In this document: piece after piece, positions 59,512 through 64,000 of the stretch
How positions within the stretch are numbered: the stretch's first letter is position 1
Layout: each line of letters opens with the position of its first letter
Source: Lachnospiraceae bacterium UBA3804
GTDB taxonomy: Bacteria > Bacillota > Clostridia > Lachnospirales > Lachnospiraceae
Direction: 5' to 3'
Assembly (NCBI GenBank): GCA_002368665.1
Contig: DFEK01000001.1
Coordinates: forward strand, 419,921 to 483,920
Length of the DNA: 64,000 bases
Translations under genes and position numbers: made by a program
Notes under the pieces: generated by a model
What the model saw: only the letters and a program-made list of their open reading frames with translations
Told to the model about the DNA's origin: nothing
Databases searched by the model: none

Positions 59512-60343
59512 GATTTTGAACCTCCTCAATAATATTGTTTGGGGTGGATGCCCCTGCCGTAATACCCACCAGTTCCACTGATTTAGGAAAATGCTCTAAA
59601 TGCAAATCATTCCATGTCTGGATGAAAAACGTCAACTCGCACTCTTTCGAACATATCTCATAAAGCTTTCTAGAGTTTGAACTGTGTGAACCCCCTATTA
59701 CGATCATCGCATCAACTTCGGAAGCAATTTTCTTCGCCTCCTCCTGACGCTCTTTTGTTGCGCTACAGATAGTATTCACAACATTATAATAATAACCTTT
59801 TTTTTCAAAAATATCAACTATATCTTTGAATTTCGTATAATTAAATGTAGTTTGCGAAACTATGAAATATTCGGCATTCTTATCAAGGTTTAATGCCTTT
59901 GCTTCCTCTTCGCTTTCCACTACCACCGGCGGAACTTCGGCATAACTTACGATTGCCTCGACTTCCGGGTGGGTTTTATTGCCCACAACTATGATTCTGC
60001 GGCCTTTTGCGGACTCTTCCTCTACGAGTCTGTGAATTCTTTTTACAAAGGGACACGCCGTATCGACATAGGAAATATGGCGTTCTTCCAAAAGATTTAA
60101 AACTTCCTTTTTCACTCCGTGTGATCGTAAGATCACGGTACCGTCGGTAATGTTTTGCAGCTGCTCTTCGGTTTCGAGTACAACCACACCCTGTTTCTTT
60201 AAATCCTCCACAACGCTTTCGTTATGGATAATCGGGCCGTAGGTGTAGATTTTGCCGCCTTTTTTTATCTGCTCGTAAACCGCATCTACCGCTCTTTTGA
60301 CTCCGAAGCAAAAACCGGCTGTTTTGGCCAGGATGACTTTCAT
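59492..60343 (-). CDS. ispH: 4-hydroxy-3-methylbut-2-enyl diphosphate reductase
   Basis: Last step of the MEP isoprenoid pathway. The 283-residue protein has the three cluster cysteines: Cys12 (GFCFGVKRAVD), Cys97 (DTACPFVKR) and Cys193 (TICSATKERQ). It overlaps cmk by four bases and rpsA by 20 bases. In other clostridia IspH is fused to S1 domains; here the fusion is two overlapping genes. Confidence 0.96.
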   Translation of the reverse strand: MKVILAKTAGFCFGVKRAVDAVYEQIKKGGKIYTYGPIIHNESVVEDLKKQGVVVLETEEQLQNITDGTVILRSHGVKKEVLNLLEERHISYVDTACPFVKRIHRLVEEESAKGRRIIVVGNKTHPEVEAIVSYAEVPPVVVESEEEAKALNLDKNAEYFIVSQTTFNYTKFKDIVDIFEKKGYYYNVVNTICSATKERQEEAKKIASEVDAMIVIGGSHSSNSRKLYEICSKECELTFFIQTWNDLHLEHFPKSVELVGITAGASTPNNIIEEVQNHVRTDF

Positions 60344-61005
60344 CGTTTGGACTCGATCAGTTTAATGATGGCGGCCTTTACTTCGTCGATTGACATATCG
60401 GAAGAATCAATATATACGGCATCCTCTGCCTGTTTTAAGGGAGCGATCTCACGATGCATGTCGCGGTAATCTCTCTCCTCGATGTCTTTCTCAATCTGCT
60501 CGAGGCTTAAGTCCATTCCTTTGCCCATCAGCTCTTTGAAACGCCTCATGGCTCTTTCTTCGACGGAAGCGGTCAGATAAACCTTTACATCCGCATTCGG
60601 CAGAATATTCGTGCCGATGTCACGTCCGTCCATTACCACATCGTTCTCGGCAGCCAGATTTCTCTGAAGGTCAAGAAGTTTTGCACGAACCGCAGGATCA
60701 ACGCTGCTTGCGGAAGCCATGTTTCCGACTTCTTCGGTACGAATCCATCCGCTGACGTTTTCACCGTTTAAAATCACCTGCTGCGTTCCGTCCACATACT
60801 GAATGGAAACTTCAGCGCCCTGGCATTCATCCGCAAAGCGGTCTGTCTCTTCGATTCCGACGCCTTTTCGGATCAGATAAAGAGCAATGGCACGATACAT
60901 CGCTCCGGTATCGACATAAATGAAATTCATTTCTCCGGCAACCAGTTTGGCGATGGTACTTTTGCCTGCTCCGGCAGGTCCGTCAATAGCTACATTAAAT
61001 CCCAT
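60340..61005 (-). CDS. cmk: Cytidylate kinase
   Basis: Phosphorylates CMP and dCMP. 221 residues from ATG 61005 (GAGGTGCTTATT before). P-loop GPAGAGKST and MDGRDIGTNILPNA segments are typical. GTG 61014 is in frame but within the ribosome binding site. Its promoter is at 61067-61094. Confidence 0.96.
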   Translation of the reverse strand: MGFNVAIDGPAGAGKSTIAKLVAGEMNFIYVDTGAMYRAIALYLIRKGVGIEETDRFADECQGAEVSIQYVDGTQQVILNGENVSGWIRTEEVGNMASASSVDPAVRAKLLDLQRNLAAENDVVMDGRDIGTNILPNADVKVYLTASVEERAMRRFKELMGKGMDLSLEQIEKDIEERDYRDMHREIAPLKQAEDAVYIDSSDMSIDEVKAAIIKLIESKR

Positions 61006-61066
61006 AATAAGCACCTCTTATACAAGTCATACTACAATGGATTTGGCAAAATCTAATCCATATATC

Positions 61067-61094
61067 ATTATAGCGCAAATGCGCAATTTATCAA
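61067..61094 (-). promoter_or_regulatory. Promoter of cmk-ispH-rpsA
   Basis: TTGATA (61089-61094) and TATAAT (61067-61072) on the minus strand, 16-base spacer. Confidence 0.6.
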
Positions 61095-61122
61095 CTTTTT
61101 CACACATTATTCACGAATTAGA

Positions 61123-62388
61123 TCAGCTTTCGTATCCGGATTTACCGGCCAGATATCCTGTGGAGAATGCAATCTGCAGATTAAAGCCGCCCGTATGGGC
61201 ATCGAGATCGAGCACTTCACCCGCAAAATAAAGATTTCTCACCAATTTGCTTTCCATGGTTTTGGGGTTGATGTCCTTTACCGATACACCACCGTGGGTA
61301 ATGATGGCTTCGTTGAAATCCCTTGTTCCGGTGATCGTGATCTTCATTTCCTTGGTGAATTTCAGCAGTGTCTTTCTTTCGGCACCGGAGATTTCGTTGC
61401 ATCGCTTATAAGGATCCAGACCTGTTATATCACATACCAGGGATGCAAGTTTCTGCGGATAGAGTTCACCCAAAATATTCTTGAATTCCTTTCTGTTTCC
61501 GTTTTCGAATTCACGGATCAGACGCTTGTCGAATTCATCGTTCGAAAGAGCCGGTTTCAAATCGAGATAAACATATGCGGATTTGATTTCATCCGCCTTG
61601 GCATAATAACTGCTCGCAGTAAGAGCCAGCGGTCCGCTGATCCCGAAATGCGTAAATAAGAGTTCACCCTGCTCGGAATAGACGCATTTATCGTTGATAT
61701 GAAGGGACAGCTTGACGTTCTTTAAAGTCAGTCCCTGTAATTTCGTAACCCACTCTTCTTTCGTTGTAAAAGGAACAAGCGCAGGTTTGCTTGCCACAAG
61801 TTTATGTCCCGTCTTAGATGCAAAATCATATCCGTCTCCGGTTGAGCCCGTCGAAGGATAAGAAACACCGCCCGTGGCCACGATTACTTTGTCTGCGGAA
61901 AGGATTTCTCCACTTGAAAGTTTTACGCCCTTAATAATCTTGGAAGGCGCTTTCTTATCTTCCGGATCGACATATTCTTCGGTCAGAATATCCTTTACTT
62001 CGCAGTGCAGACGAACATCCACCTTCCGTTTGGAAAGTGCACGTTTAAATGCATCGATAATATCATACGAATGGTCACTTACGGGAAAAACACGATTGCC
62101 CCGCTCTACTTTAAGAGCCGTTCCGTTTGCTTCGATGAACTCCATCAGGGCTTCATTGTCAAATTGAGAATAAGCGGAATATAAGAATTTCGGATTACTT
62201 ACCACATGGGAAAAGAACGCATCCCTGTCACAGGCATTGGTCACATTGCATCTTCCCTTGCCGGTGATAAAGACCTTTTTCCCGAGTTTTTCGTTCTTTT
62301 CAAGAAGGATTACCGAATCGCCCGTGTCCGCACAGGCAACGGCAGCCATCATTCCGGCTGCGCCTCCTCCGATCACAATCGTTTGCAT
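61123..62388 (-). CDS. HI0933/BaiN-like FAD-dependent oxidoreductase
   Basis: About 421 residues from ATG 62388. Rossmann motif IVIGGGAAGMMAAV, then EKNEKLGKKVFITGKGRCNVTN, GGVSYPSTGSTGDGYDFA and C-terminal GEVLDLDAHTGGFNLQIAFSTG. Members of this family (YhiN, BaiN) reduce unknown or steroid substrates. No bile-acid genes are present nearby, so BaiN function is not implied. Confidence 0.9.
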   Translation of the reverse strand: MQTIVIGGGAAGMMAAVACADTGDSVILLEKNEKLGKKVFITGKGRCNVTNACDRDAFFSHVVSNPKFLYSAYSQFDNEALMEFIEANGTALKVERGNRVFPVSDHSYDIIDAFKRALSKRKVDVRLHCEVKDILTEEYVDPEDKKAPSKIIKGVKLSSGEILSADKVIVATGGVSYPSTGSTGDGYDFASKTGHKLVASKPALVPFTTKEEWVTKLQGLTLKNVKLSLHINDKCVYSEQGELLFTHFGISGPLALTASSYYAKADEIKSAYVYLDLKPALSNDEFDKRLIREFENGNRKEFKNILGELYPQKLASLVCDITGLDPYKRCNEISGAERKTLLKFTKEMKITITGTRDFNEAIITHGGVSVKDINPKTMESKLVRNLYFAGEVLDLDAHTGGFNLQIAFSTGYLAGKSGYES

Positions 62389-62471
62389 GGTAAATATCCG
62401 TGTCCGTAAAAAACTCGTTTCCCTGCCATACGACAGGGAAACGGCATACATAAACTATATCAAAATCTTTG

Positions 62472-63566
62472 TTATTCGGCAAGAATAGCCTTCTTTGCCT
62501 CTTCGAGTTTCTCGATGACTTTATCACACCAGGCATCAAATTCCGGATCCGGGATCTGGCACTCCGGATGGCTTAATACATAATCCACCGTGCGTTTGAT
62601 GCCGTCTTCGAAACGGATATTCATGTTAAGACCGGGTACGGCCCTGCGAAGTTTGGTATTGTCGAAAACAACCGAATTCGATTTATCTCCGATCAGGGAA
62701 CCCGTGAAATCATAATCGCTGCAGGAAGCCAGGAAATCGCTTGCCACATAATAAGGTTTCAATTCCACATTCAATGCTTTGGCAATGGTTTCATAGATCT
62801 GGTTCCAGGTCAGCGTCTCTTCGTTCGTGATATGGAAGGCTTCTCCGATCGCATGGGAGTTTCCGATCAGTCCCACAAATCCTTTTGCGAAATCCTCATT
62901 AAACGTCATTCTCCAAAGACTGGTTCCGTCTCCATGAATAATGACAGGCTTTCCTTTTAACATACGGTCAATAACCTGATAGGAACCCATTTTGCCATGC
63001 ACTCCCAAAGGAATGCTTCTTTCGTCATAGGTATGGCTGGGGCGGATCAGGGTTACGGGGAATCCGTATGTTTTGTAGCATTCGAGCAGATACTCTTCAA
63101 TCTCAATCTTCTCTCTCGAATACTGCCAATAAGGATTTGCAAGCGTCGTTCCCTCTGTGATCATATAATCCTTAACGGGTTTATGATAGGCCGATGCCGA
63201 AGAGATAAAGAAAAACTGCTTCGTTTTACCCTGAAACACCCTGAAATCTCTCTCTGCCTGTTCTTTGTGGAAACAGATAAAATCGCAAACCGCATCGAAA
63301 TACGGTGCACGTTCATTTGCCGGAACCTGTCCGACGGTCTCGTTCAAAGCGTCCGCATTGCTTTTGGAGATCAAAAATGCGTTAATCTTGGAAGTCAATT
63401 CTTCTTCGTTGTTTACATCGCTAACATGGATTTCATTGACTTTTCCCGCAAATGCGCCGTTTCTGTTTCCGCGGTTTACAAGTGTTACTTCATCACCGCG
63501 TTCCACGAGGCTTCTCGTAATCGCCTGCGAAATGGTTCCCGTACCTCCGATAAATAAAATTTTCAT
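62472..63566 (-). CDS. NAD-dependent epimerase/dehydratase family protein
   Basis: 364 residues from ATG 63566, after AAGGGGGATGCAGGG. NAD-binding motif IGGTGTISQA is at the N-terminus and the active-site serine-tyrosine-lysine pattern is seen in SSASAYHK, with YSREK later. Extended SDR. The specific sugar or substrate is unknown. The in-frame extension to 63749 would overlap the GGDEF gene and is rejected. Confidence 0.85.
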   Translation of the reverse strand: MKILFIGGTGTISQAITRSLVERGDEVTLVNRGNRNGAFAGKVNEIHVSDVNNEEELTSKINAFLISKSNADALNETVGQVPANERAPYFDAVCDFICFHKEQAERDFRVFQGKTKQFFFISSASAYHKPVKDYMITEGTTLANPYWQYSREKIEIEEYLLECYKTYGFPVTLIRPSHTYDERSIPLGVHGKMGSYQVIDRMLKGKPVIIHGDGTSLWRMTFNEDFAKGFVGLIGNSHAIGEAFHITNEETLTWNQIYETIAKALNVELKPYYVASDFLASCSDYDFTGSLIGDKSNSVVFDNTKLRRAVPGLNMNIRFEDGIKRTVDYVLSHPECQIPDPEFDAWCDKVIEKLEEAKKAILAE

Positions 63567-63582
63567 CCCTGCATCCCCCTTA

Positions 63583-64000
63583 TTATTCCGCGAAATTAAC
63601 GCTTCTTCTGCCGGTCTTCTTGGATTCGTAAAGTGCATTATCCGCTGCTTTAAAGATTTCATCCACACTTTGACCGTTTTCTCCGAAAGCAACACCGACG
63701 CTGAACGATGCCTCCGGTATACCGTTTCCGGACTCGCACATGGCTTCATTCATCATTTCGACTTTGCGCTTGATCAGTTCCTTTAATGCAGAACTGCTGT
63801 GTACCATGATAACGGCAAATTCATCGCCGCCGATCCTGCATACATAATCCTGATTTCGAAAACTGTTGAAGATCACGTCCGCAGCTTTGATCAAAACCTT
63901 ATCACCGACATCATGTCCGAAATGATCGTTAATGCTCTTGAAACGGTCCAGATCGATGATCATCAGTGTAGAAGTCTCCATATCAAGATTTTTCAGAAGA
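63583..64000 (-). CDS. GGDEF domain protein, C-terminal part (cut by window edge)
   Basis: The frame runs open to the window end, and the residues before the first Met (LLKNLD) fit a GGDEF domain start, so the N-terminus is outside. RIGGDEF is present and the I-site reads RNQD, i.e. intact, in contrast to the other GGDEF protein in this window. Only the catalytic domain end (about 139 residues) is visible. Confidence 0.85.
   Translation of the reverse strand, partial: LLKNLDMETSTLMIIDLDRFKSINDHFGHDVGDKVLIKAADVIFNSFRNQDYVCRIGGDEFAVIMVHSSSALKELIKRKVEMMNEAMCESGNGIPEASFSVGVAFGENGQSVDEIFKAADNALYESKKTGRRSVNFAE

Noticed and set aside
61123..62388. Bile-acid pathway gene baiN
   Set aside because: The family match is general (HI0933-like); no other bai genes are found, so a specific role is not supported.
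63567..63749. N-terminal extension of the epimerase
   Set aside because: It overlaps the GGDEF coding region and lacks a ribosome binding site; the NAD-binding strand starts at ATG 63566.

Overview
The window reads as a chromosomal backbone segment from an anaerobic, Gram-positive clostridium, most likely a member of the Lachnospiraceae. The evidence is a full Rnf complex in the clostridial order C-D-G-E-A-B, a HydE maturase for [FeFe] hydrogenase, phosphate acetyltransferase, a T-box in front of pheST, a beta-glucosidase, strong AGGAGG ribosome binding sites, and secreted LRR/LysM proteins with EF-hand-like loops. I see no tRNA or rRNA gene, prophage, transposase or CRISPR array. Species cannot be named from the sequence alone.

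Left part (1-20.7 kb, nearly all on the minus strand). Read in transcription order, this is plsX-acpP-rnc-smc-ftsY, a YdcF-like lipoprotein and a small lipoprotein. A terminator follows, whose 3' arm also carries the -35 box for ylxM-ffh-rpsP-khpA. The series continues with rimM-trmD, rplS, lepB-rbgA-lepB-rnhB-yraN and tyrS (cut by the window edge). This is the conserved Firmicutes lipid/SRP/ribosome series, with lineage-specific inserts: a beta-lactamase-fold membrane protein that has lost its catalytic residues (between khpA and rimM), an ABC exporter whose permease is fused to a CPBP intramembrane protease (between trmD and rplS), and two lipoproteins after ftsY.

Middle (20.7-34.6 kb). rpmF is on the plus strand. 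It is followed by a 59-bp tandem repeat array and then by minus-strand pta, a polytopic membrane protein, queA, an M18 aminopeptidase, pheT and pheS with a T-box leader, a large solute-binding lipoprotein and a YihY-family membrane protein. An intergenic element next to the repeat array recurs inverted upstream of queA. A strong promoter near 34.55 kb drives a structured RNA, probably 6S RNA, in the yihY 5' region, divergent from citrate synthase.

Right part (34.6-64 kb). This contains citrate synthase, HydE, a response regulator-diguanylate cyclase, threonine synthase, an ApbE flavin transferase (a plausible partner for Rnf flavinylation), an OFA-type MFS carrier, a lipoprotein and a GH3 enzyme. 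Next comes an accessory stretch (46.7-50.7 kb) with three secreted proteins that share an uncharacterised C-terminal domain of roughly 90 residues, plus a VapBC toxin-antitoxin pair. The rnfCDGEAB operon, an RNase H-fold protein, cheR, an S1-domain protein with ispH and cmk, a BaiN-like flavoprotein, an epimerase and a truncated GGDEF gene follow. The best candidates for undescribed biology are the secreted-protein family, the dead serine-hydrolase membrane protein, the structured RNA, and the repeat elements.
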